Shown: positions 47,208 to 59,700 of the stretch, piece after piece
Numbering within the stretch: the stretch's first letter is position 1
How the letters are laid out: every line of letters starts with the position of its first letter
NCBI GenBank assembly: GCA_020543525.1
Contig: JAHYIO010000003.1
Location: 186,001 to 250,000 of the forward strand
DNA: 64,000 nt
Direction: 5' to 3'
Source: Coriolopsis trogii
Taxonomy: Eukaryota; Basidiomycota; Agaricomycetes; Polyporales; Polyporaceae
Notes under the pieces: generated by a model
Database searches by the model: none
What the model was told of the DNA's origin: nothing
What the model saw: the letters and a program-made list of their open reading frames with translations, nothing else
Position numbers and translations under genes: made by a program

Positions 47208-47719
47208 CGCGTATGCGTGGTAGAACGTTAACGAGGATACGAAAAGAAGTGCGGTAGGGCAGAGAAGAAAGGGCGGCACAGCCGGGAGAAGTTGAATGGA
47301 GGAACTGGGGCTGTTCGACTGTCGACCGCTTATAACCAGATGCTCTTCACGATCGGTGCGATTGCAAGCGGCTGACAGAGAGCGACTGAGGCCCAGAGAC
47401 GTCGAGGCGTTGTGATTCGGCCCGTTGCTATTCGAGCCCGGCCAGAACGGAGGCAACAATCAGAACAAAGCTAATGGCGAGATTATAACCAGACGGAGTC
47501 CAAAGGAAAGCCTGGCCTAGTGTGAGCGTTGGACTTGGAGAAGACGAGAGTGAACGTTTGAGTCGAACGGACATCGGCTCAGCGGTGGCGGTGCCAGAGA
47601 GGCGTGGCATACGGCGCCTATGTCACCTCATACAAGAACCACCGCACACTCCACTACTACCCGTCCATTCCACTTGCCCCAGTCCGACGACAATCCAAGG
47701 GGACCACTGATGCTGCTGT
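47208..47719. other. Divergent region, GH5 / PIG-H
   Basis: 512 bp with both promoters. Part (to 47459) is open in the GH5 frame and may be coding if an upstream start is used. Confidence 0.5.
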
Positions 47720-48475
47720 ATGCGGCGCTCTAGACCTCTCCATGACCACCCTCACTTCTCTCTTATAGAGCACGACGGGTGGCGTGAATACAGAGTAGAG
47801 ACATCCGCTACCGCCAGCGCAGTGCGGGGGCTATGGATGGACGCATGCCTCATTCTCACAGTCGCGTACTACTGGAACTGTGTACGTACCATGCCTGCTG
47901 TATTCTAGCCCCAAAGTCTCTAACGGGGCAATTCGCAACCGTAGTTGACATCGACCGTACCTCGCATAACGCTATTTGTATTTGTGGGCCTCTTGTACCT
48001 GCATCGGCGATCAACCCAGCTCCTCTGGGGTAAGCACGTCCCAAAGCGGAGAATCCTTAACCATGAACCGTGTTGACCTGACATACTTCTTACGTACCCC
48101 CAGAATCCGTCCTCATCCTCCCCTCGCTGGGCATCCAGATCGAGTCCCACCGGGGCATAGGCCCTCTGTCGCTGTCCTCCACCCGTCAGTTCATCCCGTG
48201 GTCCGTCCTCGACGACTTCCTCATCAACGAAGGCATCCGCGGCTGGGACATCCGCTACTATCTCGTCGCCGTCACCCGCACACCCGAATCTCAGCCCCGC
48301 CTTGTGGTCGCATTCGAGGTGGGTTCAGGCCAACGTCCATCCAGTCGTGCGCTCCCTGATCTCGTCTTCAACCCAGAATATCCTCCCTCGTTTCCCGATA
48401 TTGCTTGAGGTATATCATGCGGTTCATGAAGCGCTCCAAGACGAGGACGAGCGACAGTCTAATAACATGTCATAG
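47720..48475 (+). CDS. GPI15: GPI-GlcNAc transferase subunit PIG-H / GPI15
   Basis: Exons 47720-47881, 47945-48029, 48104-48318, 48377-48475; 186 aa (human PIG-H 188). It is part of the ER complex that adds GlcNAc to phosphatidylinositol, the first step of GPI-anchor synthesis (family knowledge). Seen: FSLIEHDGWREYRVE near the start, two hydrophobic helices (LWMDACLILTVAYYW and ITLFVFVGLLYL) forming a hairpin, then the PIG-H domain: SVLILPSLGIQIESHRG, QFIPWSVLDDFLINEGIRGW, YYLVAV, and the end ILPRFPILLEVYHAVHEAL. The start at 47720 is the first ATG after an upstream in-frame stop. Confidence 0.94.
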
Positions 48476-48721
48476 CATTCCAGCCCCATAGTCCACACCT
48501 TTGTGCTTGTGGTAGACAAACTAGAGGAAGTCCCAGTCATAGCATAGGATTATGCGATATACGGATGCAATTCGAGCCTAAGCGACGCTCGGGTGTCTAG
48601 CTCAACTGGACACGCTGACACATAGCCTATGAGTTGTACGGAAGCCAATAAATACTTTCAAGACGCGTAGAACATGCCCATGGCATAAGCTATATAGTGA
48701 TGCATCCATCATCGACCGCGA

Positions 48722-51700
48722 CTACTGATCCTCGCTCTCATACGCGCTCAAGAGGTCATTGTAGCCCTCGTCGTCGCCCTCCACCGCCGCGCTGTCCCGC
48801 CGTTGTGGAGACGGGGACGGGCCCTTCCGCCTCCCCTCCGTCGAGATCTTCCGCGTCCTGCCCTCGTTCGATATCTTCCTCGTCCGACTCGGCGTCGTCT
48901 CCCCCTCCCCAGACACCTTCCTCGTCCTCCGGCGCGGCGAAGGCGGCCCCACCGTCTGCTCATCAAAGCTCCCCGCCCGAGGCGTCGTCGCCGCCCCCGC
49001 CCCCACCTCGTGCTCCCCCAGCCCATACTCGTCCGACACGGGCACGTCCAAGCTCTGGCTGTGCGTCGGCAGCGGCGGCACCGCCTCCATCGACGCCCTC
49101 GAGTTCCGCAAGCTCTGCAGCTTCGGCAGCAGCCGCTTCCGCCTCAAGTTCGGGTTCTTCCCGCTCCCCGCCACCGGCGACTCCCCAGCCACGGACGAGT
49201 CCGAGTGGTCGCCCGCCTCGGGCTGCATCCGCGAGATCGTCGCCCGGCGCCGCGCCAGCTTGTTCTCGGGCGCGGGCGACGCAAACGACACGTCCGCGCT
49301 CTCGCCGCTGAGCACGACAGACCCGCGCTGGCGCTGCGACTCGGGCTGCTTCACGCGCACGCTGCCCCTGCTCCCCATGCTCGTCGTCTCCGCATCAGGC
49401 GTCCCTGGCTGCGGCGGCGACGGGATCGTCGTCGTCGGCGAGTCCGGGGGCGCTTCCTTCCACCCTGCCGCTGCCTGCCCGTTCGACTCCGCCTCCGCGG
49501 CCGACGTCTCGGATTCGGTCGGGAGACGGCGGTGCGCCTTCGGCGGCGTCGGCGGGCTCGCTGACGTCCGCGACGACATCCGTCTCGATGCGCGCGCCAT
49601 CGGCGACGGTGACTTGTTCCGGTTGATGGGCACGATACGGCTCGCGCCCCCGCCGTCGGACTCAAAGTCGGACCTCGTATCGGACCTCTTTGGGCGGTAC
49701 GGCTCCGAGGGGGACAGCGAGGAGATGGACGATTGTGAAGCCCGGTGGCTGTCCCGCTTCGCACGCACCGAATCGGCCCAGTTTGAGTCGGCAGCGGGCG
49801 AGATCGGAGACCGCGCTGGGCTGCCAGGCGCGGCGGTCATGAGCGACGAGGAGTTCAACAGCAGAGGCCTTGGGCCGGAGTGGCTGCGAGGCGGGATGCT
49901 CTTCGGTAGCTGGAACGAGGACAGGGAGCCTCGCGCGCCATGTCCGGAGTCGGACACTGGCGACGCTTCACGGCTAATGGGTGACGCAACAAACATGCTA
50001 TCCCGCACTGGGCGGAAGAACGCGGGCCTCGGCGGCGGGGAGTAGACATCCTTCCTGTCCATGATAGGCATTGACCCTCGCTTGTCGTCGCCCAATCTTG
50101 GCGAGGACTGTATCGCAGTGAGCGAGATGCTCCGGCTATGGTCTTGGACGGATGACATCGACGGCGCCGACCGTGACGCGGGGGGTGCCGGTGAGAGCGT
50201 GTCCTGCGCCGGCTCATTGGTGCGTGGTTTGGACCAAGCATCCAGTGCCTTCACTCTCCAGTTCGTTGTCACCTTTGAGAGACTCGCGGCCGTGTCCGAC
50301 TCCTTCAGCTTCTCTGCATACCCCCAGAAACGGGCGGCAGCATTAGCGACTGCCTCCCGAGGTGGCACACCTGGAGTAGATTGTGAGGTCGGCAAGGGCG
50401 ACGGGAGCGGAGAAGTAACGGGAGAAGGACTAGGACTAGGGCTCGTAGGAGCTTCGGCGGCGCTCTGGTTCGTGATACCTCGCCATACCGAATTGGCCAA
50501 CCGGGAGGTCAGCGTAGATTGAGGACCCTGTTGAACGGGTGGTTTCTCCGGCTCGTACTCTTCAGAGCTCGCGTCTTCGCTGTCATAATCTTCCTCCGGA
50601 TGGGACTCCAGGCCAGACGAGAACCCCTTCCATACAGTATCGCGGAGGCGCGCCCCAAGTCCCACGGCAGGGCCGTTCGTTCGTGTAGTGTTGGCTAACG
50701 CTTCACGCTGAGCGGCCAGATCATACGCTGTCTGCAGCACCTTCTCGATGCCCCCTACAGCTTCCAGGGGGTATTTCTGCAGGAACGCCATACCCTCGAT
50801 GAACGCTTCTTCGAGTTCCCGTTCCCCAAACGCGGTCGATGGGATGGCGGCAACTTCATCCGACCAGAGGTTCTGTGACTTGCGGTGTGTCCGCCCGAGC
50901 CTGTAACCCAAAGTCAATGAACGGCGTGAGCCCATGGCGTCATACGATTACGTACTGCAGCAGCGTCCCTCGCGCACAGAGCAGCATGCTCGTGCAGACA
51001 TCCATGAGGTAGTCCAACTTCGGATTCTCATCCCGCTGCCGCATGGGCCGGCAGAAGAGCGCGTCCCAAACCATGAGGACTGCCGACAGCGGAAGCGTGT
51101 GAGTGAGCAAAGGAATGAGCCAACGGCTGCAGAATGCGTCAGCGCCGATCCGACCGTGACGCCAGTGTGCGCACTCACAAGGAGTAGTGGGGAAGGCCAG
51201 GGTCAAGGCCTTTCGTCGCCTAACTCAGCCTCTCACGTCAGACACAAGCGTAACGCTGATCAGAGTTCAATAACGCACCAGGTCATCCGCAAGCTCGGCG
51301 TCAGCCCAGCGCAGGCGATCGCTAAACTTCTGCACCCAGACAGTTCCGTTCTGCTCGTCCTCGAGTTCCGAGAACTCTCCAATCATAGACTCGAACACCC
51401 AGAACGCGTCTGCTTCCACATGCGGGAGATCTTCTGGGTCCACCTCCTCTACGAGCGCAGCGTATATGGGAACCAGGAGGGATCCGATCTGGGGCGAGCG
51501 GTTCGCCGGATTGAGACACGAGTGGATATACAACAGACGCAAAAGCGCGGACAGGTGCTTGTTGTGTGCGCCAAACGAGTTGTAGGGTCTCGAGGGAAGT
51601 AGCGTAGTCGACATCCCTGAGTGGGTTGACGTAGGCGAATCGGGTACAGACAAGGATATCTGGGGCGTGTCCTCCTGCCTCCTCTGCTTGGTGGGAGAGG

Positions 51701-53256
51701 GCACTTCGAGGCGTACTTCTGGCGTCGCATCGAGCCGGATTTCGGGAGTGGCGTCGACGCGGGTCGTTTCCTGAGAGGAAGAAGCTGAATCTCCTGTTTC
51801 TCCCGCTTCTTTTGCACGGATGACTCGTAACCGGGCGTCGAGGTTCCCAGCACACTGAATTCTGATGTCTTCAGGCGCTCCGTCGTCCAACGGGCACTGA
51901 GGGCATGGTTCCGGCTCCTCGTCGAGAGTGACCAACAGACTAGGAGGCACCATTGACAGCTCATTGAAGACATCCAGTACAGATTGGTCGGAGGAAGACA
52001 GAGGCTCCGTCGGGTCCGGAAGAGACGAAAGCGGTTCGAGTAGGCGTCGCACAAGGTCCTACTACACAGTGAGCCGACTGAATCAGACCCAGTTGAGCAA
52101 CCCTTACATAGTAATTATCTCTCTGTGTGCGAGACTCTTTCCGCCACGCTGCTTTGTCCGGAGGAAGCGTGCCAAGTAACAGCCTGTACCGTTACCGTTA
52201 ATTGACGTAGATTGTGACGGAAGGAAGAGCTTACCGCCAGATGCGTGGGCGCAACCACGGAGGATGTGAAGGCAGCCCTGCGTAGTGTCAGATTCTAGCC
52301 GCCTTTGCAACTGCGCACCGCGAACTCACCATGTGAGCACAGAGCCCGAAGGTGTGACATATCCACTACCAGAACAATCTCTGGGTCGACAATGGGAGAG
52401 AGTGCATTTACCCTGTCGCGCACCACTCAGTAAGATGTCCGCAAGGAGCTCGCACACATGAAAGCGCACGTACTTCTGCTGTGGTGACAGGTCTGGGAGC
52501 CATTCAACATTGTGTGCCCGTGCAATCCCATACAGATACTGATCCAGTCTTGCCGCGGTGGGAGGAGGCGCGCCAATAGCTCGGAGGACCTTCTCGCATG
52601 TGAGGTGAGGACGGGTGACGGGAGCGACGGCAACTCACCCTCGCTGACACATATTTGTCATGGTTCTCCAGAGCAGAACGCGAGAAGTCGGGGCCAAACG
52701 TTTGCATGAGGAATTCACGAACATGCTGGAGGTCTGCACGCCCAAGGGGTTAATCCCGCACTCTCGTCTCATAGAATTCCCTTGCTGAACCTTTCGACTC
52801 GATATGTGAGCCAGCGTAGATGATGCTAGCAGCGGCCTCCGAGACTATAGGACTGGGTGCGTCGCTGCTCCGGGGGCGGTGTGAGCAGTGCACGAATGCG
52901 CCCATGCCGAATCGGAAGGCGAACAGCCCGCGCACCTTCGTTCCAGTTCATGCAAGTGCCCGATGATGACGCCTACATGCATCTCTAACGTCTGCAGCAG
53001 GTCGCTCCTCACGTCCTCCCTCAGCAGCTTCTGCGCCTTCGCCCGGGCCAGGGCGATGCTCCCCTGCTGCAAGAGAGTGGCAATGTCCCGCCGCGTGATT
53101 TGCGCTTGGGAGTCCATTCGGTCTTGGAGCTGACCCAGCCTCTGGGCTGTAAGACGTAGTTGGGCCTGCATGACGCTTAAATCGACCCATGCTGAATCGA
53201 GGTAGATTTACGGAACACACCTTCGCCCGGCCCATGTCCCAGTACTGAGTCGCCAT
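48722..53256 (-). CDS. IST1 (ESCRT-III regulator)-TBC domain fusion protein with long disordered tail
   Basis: Twelve exons (leftwards) 53256-53221, 53165-52936, 52864-52791, 52733-52639, 52592-52474, 52412-52330, 52277-52235, 52183-52108, 52058-51279, 51219-51179, 51126-50956, 50900-48722; 3927 nt, 1308 aa. Residues 1 to about 185 are an IST1 domain (LRLTAQRLGQL, RRDIATLLQQG, ALARAKAQKLLREDV, HVREFLMQTFGPDF, LDQYLYGIARAHNVEWLPDL), which regulates Vps4 at endosomes. About 205-582 is a TBC1D13-like domain (LRALCSHGLP, WLRPRIWRLLLGTLPPDK, LPHYSFRWLIPLLTHTLPL, VWDALF). The exon 52412-52330 carries both the end of the linker and the TBC start, joined by an intron with a strong GTACGT donor, and no stop or promoter space lies between. 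The last 720 residues are Ser/Pro-rich with repeated VWKGF/VWRGI/FWGYA helices. Confidence 0.85.
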
Positions 53257-53687
53257 GATTAAGTTGAGTGTCTATGAATTGAGTGCACGCGCTCAGAGAG
53301 TGAATAGCAATGAAGTCAAAGTGTCGATAGTCGTCTCAGAAATGTACAGAGTGCGTCAAGACATGGACAGTGTGTGCAAGGGAGTATGCTGGCCAGTACA
53401 CCGAGCGTCGGGGAGAAGCTTCAAGTCGGCTGCACGTGGCCACGACTATAGACGGAAATATTCGCCGCAGTTTGAGTGGCGCTCGCAAAGGGGCGCGGTT
53501 CCCTCCCCTGGCCGAAACGGGCACTGTCTTACAGAGTCCAGGGTCTGTCATGGCCGTGTTTGATAGTCGTCGTTGATGGAGACAACGTGTATTTGGGGGC
53601 AGTATGCGTGGATATGTATGTATAGGTACTGATGATGGCAAGTGTCCAATGCATGATGTAGCGATACAGGAGATTGATACAGAGCGG
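53257..53687. other. Intergenic region upstream of the IST1-TBC gene
   Basis: 431 bp holding the IST1-TBC promoter and the 3' end of the neighbouring membrane-protein gene. No gene was seen. Confidence 0.5.
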
Positions 53688-55164
53688 TCAGTATACTACA
53701 CGAACGTCCGAATAACGCGACTTTGCGAGCCTTCCTGAGGACCCTGGTGAAGAATTGTCCGCCGCCTCGGCAGCTGAGAGTGGTGGTACGCTAGTGTTTA
53801 TGCGAACGGGTACCCGTGAGGATTGCGGCGGGACTAGAATAGGATTAAGCATGTTTGACGTTCGGCGAGGTGGTTGCACAGTATATCGACGCGAATCATG
53901 TGAAGACACTTGCGACGGCGTGTACACTGATGGCGTCGACGCCTGCTGTGAGAATCTCACAGACGACGTCTGTGAAGAATGTTTGGATGGCAGTTGGACG
54001 GACGGTCCCATGCGCATGGGGGATGATATCGGTGGGTAGTTGGGCACTCGAGACTGCATCGCGGTTCGAACCGTCTGCGGTCCCGAGTACGGTGTCGCGT
54101 TCGACAGGAGGTACTGAGGCAACGGAGGTGGTCGCAATGCTTGAGGCGGAAGGGGAGGCGGTATATGTGGTCGAGAAATTGAGCGGGATGGCGTATGCGA
54201 TGCAGTAGTAGCTTGACTGAATCGACTGGCGATCGGCAGGTTGTCGAGTGTCTCGGAAGGATGCCTGGAGTGGCTACGCGATGCGTCCCCACGATCCATG
54301 AACGACATGTGCGAGTCTTTCCTGCCGTGAGAGGGCGACTCCAAAGAACGCTCGCGCGCTCGATCACGCTGGCGATACATGACGGCAAAGAAACTGACAT
54401 GCCATACCACTGTAGACAGCTACATCAGTTCAGCGTGCATATCCTGAGATGACACTACGTACGCAATGCGGGGATGATCCAACTACACGCAAGGATAGCG
54501 ATGTTGACGTTTTTGCACGTCTTGCGTTCAGAAGCTAGAATTGATTCAGCTCCAATTCTTCGAGGTTCGAACGCTCGACGTACCACTGTTTGGGCAATAG
54601 AACGCAGAGTTCCACAAAGTGAAAGGTAGCGCGGACCCTGCTTATGGATGAGGAACAAGAACACGATGCGCGAACCACGAAGTACGCACCTATGTGTAGC
54701 ACCAAAAGCAATCCCAAGCGCACCGCATCCAACCATGGTCGGAACTCGACCAACAGCCTACTCTCTTCGCGTCAATCGCACCGCACACGACCACAAAAAG
54801 GCAAACACTCACAAAGCTGGAATCAGAACTCCCGTGAACGCGTCGACGCCAATGAGAAGCCCGACGAGGTTTCCTACAAATCAGGACGAATGAGACGAGG
54901 AGTCCCGAACGAGGTCGCAAACAGTACAGTTCCTAGCACTCACTCTGCGCCGAGTCCGAACGATCGCCCAACACGAACACCTCCACCGACAACAGCGTCG
55001 CGAATACAAGGCTCAACAGCGTCGTCACACCTGACCCGCCCCTTCAGCCACCAAGCCCCGATGATCCAAGCCCCATGGCCCCCAAAATCCCACTCACCTA
55101 ACAGTACATTCCTAACCTTGTAGAAAACAGGCGGCAGCCTCACTTCAGGATTCTTGGAGCACAT
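53688..55164 (-). CDS. Four-helix integral membrane protein with Ser/Pro-rich cytoplasmic tail
   Basis: Exons (leftwards) 55164-55098, 55030-54944, 54873-54813, 54757-54690, 54637-54584, 54534-54463, 54409-53688; introns 49-70 nt with all phases closing; 376 aa. Four hydrophobic segments are visible: VTTLLSLVFATLLSVEVFVL, LVGLLIGVDAF...LIPALLLLV, LDAVRLGLLLVLHIGSALPF and VNIAILACSWIIPALLVW. A basic stretch (YRQRDRARER) then begins a tail of about 230 residues rich in Ser, Pro, Gln and Arg, likely disordered and phosphorylated. It has the size and helix layout of fungal MARVEL-like or pheromone-independent tetraspan proteins, but I recognise no specific family. Role unknown. Confidence 0.78.
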
Positions 55165-56711
55165 AGCGTCATAAACAAGTCCGGTCGTAACTCGTCAAGT
55201 GGGAGAGTGAGAGTGAGAGACAGAGAGAGACAGAGGTGGAATATGGAAAAGGACTCTTCGTCCGCGACCGGTCAGTCTTAGACAGACAGATGAAGGGAAT
55301 ATACGCTGCCAGCAGACGAAGCAGTGAAGCAGTACAGCAAGGGAGCCAGAAACCACGAGGTAGCCGTCAAGACCACACAGACCAGCCTCGTTCAAGCCGT
55401 GAAGAGGAACGGAGGGAGATCTCTAGAGAGCTCGAGGGTAAGGATGCCGCGTTCGCAGCCACGGACCACAGAGCGAGAGAATAAGGTCTCGAGGAGAACA
55501 GCAACGAGGCCCGCCCCGCCGACCTATAATCACCCATCTTACCCACGACAATCAAGCGACTGTCAGAGCCCTATTCTTCGTCACACAAAGCACAAAATGC
55601 ACGGGCAACGTTTGGCACGGACGGAGAACAAAGCGTGGCGGCCCCCCACAAGCGCCCAACCCTCTCGCCTCGCGTGTCTATTGTCATCACGTGATATGCG
55701 CCTCAAGGCTCGTGCCTCGCCTCGGCCCTCGCGTGGCCGCCCCCTCGAGCGAGCTAAACCCAATCAAGCAGTCTGTCACGCGTGACACACCGTCTCCAGC
55801 CCCTGGAAGTTTGCAGTTGGGGCGGTTCGCGAGGCGGCGAGGGGTTAAGTGGGTTAGAGCCCTGGGGTGGTTTGCGACTTTCTGCCGCGCTCGAACGCCC
55901 CGTCAAACGGAGCGCAGCCCGTGGCGAGACGTGTAGCACAGATCGAGGAACCTGTATGTGCTGGAAGTTCTAGTAGAAGAGTGTGACACCGAGCCACAGT
56001 CGCAGCCGCCATTGGCTGACCGGCAACGAAAAAATACGCTACGTAGATCTACGCCGCTCGCGTCGCGATTGGAGGGGAACTGAGGGCTGCGCGAGCCGAC
56101 CGCCAAGTGGACCCAACTCGATCAGAGAATGCGAGCTGAAAGGATGCGGCTGATCACCAATTACTTTTGCAAGGGAGTCTCGACTATGGTATGCTACGGT
56201 AAATCAGTCTCTCTGAGTATATGTACTTAATGATACAGTATGGGAAAAAAATTGCAAACGGCTAAACGAAGAACGTCATGGCAAGAGAACAAGAACAAGC
56301 GAAGAACAAAATAGGTAGCGGTTGCAAGAGGAGGAGGGACGCGACGAAAAAAAGACAAGTACGGCATGCAGCAGCAAACTCTCTCAGATCGAGCGAGCGC
56401 ATACAATAAGTTAGGTATTTAAGGCCGTTGGTCAGCAGACCCCTGGACCGGGGCAATCAAGCAGAGAGCCATGCCGCCGTAGCTTCTCCGGTGCGGCCTG
56501 GACGCTGCCCGAAGACAGGATGACGTCGGTCGAAGGTCGACACATGCTTTCGCGCAGGTCACAACGCGATCGTGTCAGTCCGCTTCGACGCGGACACCGT
56601 CCCACAAACGGCCGACCGTTTCTTCCGCGGAGGTTCCCTGTGCCTACAGGGCCGCATGGCCGCTTCGGAGCGACGTGTAATGATCGTCCATGCGAGCCTC
56701 GTGGGCGCGCA
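55165..56711. other. 1.5-kb intergenic region
   Basis: It holds the promoter of the four-helix membrane-protein gene (left) and the 3' flank of the PP4R1-like gene (right). A GA-rich repeat lies at 55202-55234. No supported gene; frames over 56430-56850 are antisense to the PP4R1-like last exon. Confidence 0.5.
55202..55234. repeat. GA-rich microsatellite
   Basis: Imperfect (GA)n with interspersed T and C about 40-70 nt upstream of the membrane-protein start. On the coding strand this is a CT-rich promoter or leader tract. Confidence 0.65.
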
Positions 56712-59700
56712 CTAGCTCGGACTTGGCGGCGGCGGGCGGGAGAACGTGGCAGCGCTCTTCTCCATCCGAGTCGGGAACGCACCCGCCGCCGACGGCGCAT
56801 GATCAGAGCGGGAATGTTGAGAAGTACCGCCAGCCACGACGGCCGTAGCAAACGCCTGCACCTCGTGAGAGTCGTCCTGCGTCAGCCCCCGCGCGAGCGC
56901 AACCGTCTTCGCCCCGATCTCGTTATCGTCCCGACCAAACTTATCTGTGGACAAAGATTGGTGGCATCAGCCGATGACGACATTGACCGATGACAGCGAG
57001 ATACATTGTGTTCAAGAATGATGAACTTACCGAAAATCAGACTGAGCAGCCGTGCGGCACGTATGCGCACGTCCACGATTGGATCCCCAACAAGTCCGGA
57101 GAGCGTCTCCCAGAATGGGCCATCCCGAACGACAACATCTCCCTGGTCGTTGATGAGCAGCTCCTGGATGCACGTCAGCCACACCGTCCGCTTCCGAAAC
57201 GCACTCGAGCTAGCGAACGCTCGGACGTCGGCCTGCAGCGATTCTATCAGAGTCCGCGACTCCCTCCAAGCCTTGACAAACGCGGGCAGCTGCAGGAAAA
57301 AAGAAAATGGAAATTGCCGTAAGTTCCCCATCCGACCCACTAGTCTGTGGAAAACAGGAATATATCGACCGCCACTCACCACCATCACCGCGGCTTCTCT
57401 AACGGCGGCAACGCGGTCATCCAAGCCTTTAACCAATAGCCGTCTGAGCACATCCCCGTCGATGCCGTCAACCTCCACGAGGCCGCCCAGCGTTTTCGCC
57501 GCAGCCTCCCGCTCTCGCCACGAGTGAAGCTTCCCGGACGAAACCGCCTCCTCGAGGCCGTTCACCACCTCCACACGTTGCGGCCTACCAATCGCCTCCA
57601 CGAACGTTTGCAGAGCCTCGATCGCCTTCATCCGCACTTCGCTCTCCTCCGCGCGCAGGCTCGACCAGAACACGTCCATCAGGTCCGCCCTCGCGTGCTC
57701 CTCTCCAATAATCTTCGCAATCTCGCCCAGCGAGGCTGCCAGCGTGCGGCGGATCTTGAACGACGAATCTTGGGCGAGAGACAGATAGAGCGGCCGCAGC
57801 TCAGGCCACCGCTCCCGTCCGAGTGTCAGAGTAACCGCGGGATAGTTGAACGCGCAGACGAGCGGCCGTTGCGGGTCGTCATAAATATCAGGACCGCTTC
57901 CGCCGTCGGTGCCGTAATCGCTCCAAGCCGAGCTTGTTGTATGTGTCGATGTGGCCGAGGGAGGCGGGCCTGTTTGCGAGTCCGGCGGTGAACATCGTTC
58001 CCCTGATGGATTCTCCGTATTACCTCCACCCGGATCGTCAGTCTCTCGGATACCGAGGAAGAGCTTCAGCAGCTGGTCGGGAGGACCACCCTCGTCATCC
58101 ACGAACGTGTACATCACCTCTCCCAACGCCTCCAGGACGGCGGACCGAACGGTAGCCTGCTCGTCTTGGGACAATGGCAGGATGACATCAAGCGCGAGCT
58201 GTCGGCGGTGTCCCGGACTCAGTCTTGACAGGATGGCAGGAAGCGCGAAGAGGACCGAATGGCGGACGTGCCACGTCGGGTCATGACACAGGGACTCGAA
58301 CAATGGAAGCTGCAAATGCGACGTGCGTTCCACCCGGTCAACGGTCTAGGCCACGCCGCTAATAGAACGCAAGAACCACTCACCAGCGACGACGTCACCA
58401 CTTCCACAGGCACAACCTTTGCAAGCGCACCCACCGCAAAACTAGCTTCCCGCCGAACCCAATACACGGGGTCGCGGCCGACTCGTTCGACTTCAGCAAC
58501 GAACGCCATCTTCGTTTCCTCGCCAATCGAGCCTGTACGGCTGTTGAGCACTCAATTCATTGCTCAAATCTGGCAAGACTCACCGCTCGCTGTGACCGCC
58601 GCCATCAGGCTCATACTCGACAGCCGCCCGACCGACGCTTCCTCGCTCAAGTCCGAGCCGTCGTCCACATGCTGGAGTTCGTCCATTCCCTCCAGCTCGT
58701 TCGCCGCGGACCTCGGACTCATCCACCCGCCCACCTGCCGAGGCGCATTTTCCCGTGCGGGGCTTACCGGCGGCGGTTGTCCTTGTAACAGCGACAGTCC
58801 GCCGATGGACAGATTGCTGTCCGCGGGGACGGGCACGGGGGCGACGAGATGTTGCGGAGGCACCTCGAATGGAGGAGTCGTCGGAAGCGCCAAATGCCCG
58901 GTCAGTGGCCCGGGCGGCACCCACGCTGGCGCGGTCGGCGACTTGGCCTCGGGACCGCCGATTTCGTCCTCGTCCATCGGTTCGTCCGGGCGTGTGGCGG
59001 GAATGTAACCGGCGAGTTGGATACTGAAGCGATCCGGCTCGCTGCCTTCCGCGTTGTCGAGGAATTCACCGGATGTGGACGACGTGGATGACGTCAGAGA
59101 AGGCGTGGACGCATACGAGTGGCCTGGCGATCCCGACAGCGAGGAAGTAGAAGACACGGGTGGGGAAGGGGAAGGGGACGGTGAGACCGCACTACTGCCG
59201 GATGCAACCATGTCCGCTGTGACCGCGAGCGGGGAAGTGACGACGGGTACCGTTGACGTCGAACTCGGGTTCCTTGCCCACTCGGGCCTCGCAGTCGTAG
59301 GAAAATAGTCCGCGGCGGTGGGCACAGTCGGCTGGGGAGTAGCGACTGCGGTCGTTGTCCCCGAGTCCGTGGTAAACTCGCTCGCATCTTCCATGTGTAT
59401 GTCGGCTCTGCCTTCGTCCATGTCCAGGCGGCCCATACCAATGACCACCTGATAGAGAAGCTCCCGCTCAAACAGCCGCCGCTCGTACCGTCCGAACAAT
59501 CCGACGTCAAGCGTGTCCGTGCTGTCTTGGTACTCGATCTGCGAAGGTGTCGGACTGCTTGAGCGCCCCATCAGTCGCATTCCCTCCGCTGAGTCCATCA
59601 TGCCGTCCGTCAAACCGTCCTCCCGCTCGTCCGCGTGTTTTATCCGCCGTAGGAGCTCAACTACTGCATAGCGGGCAGACCCACCTACGATACCGTTGGG

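Noticed and set aside
52330..53256. IST1 as a separate gene ending shortly after residue 200, with TBC starting at an internal ATG
   Set aside because: It needs read-through of a strong GTACGT donor, leaves no intergenic space, and makes the IST1 stop overlap the TBC splice donor; the fused model closes phase at every junction.
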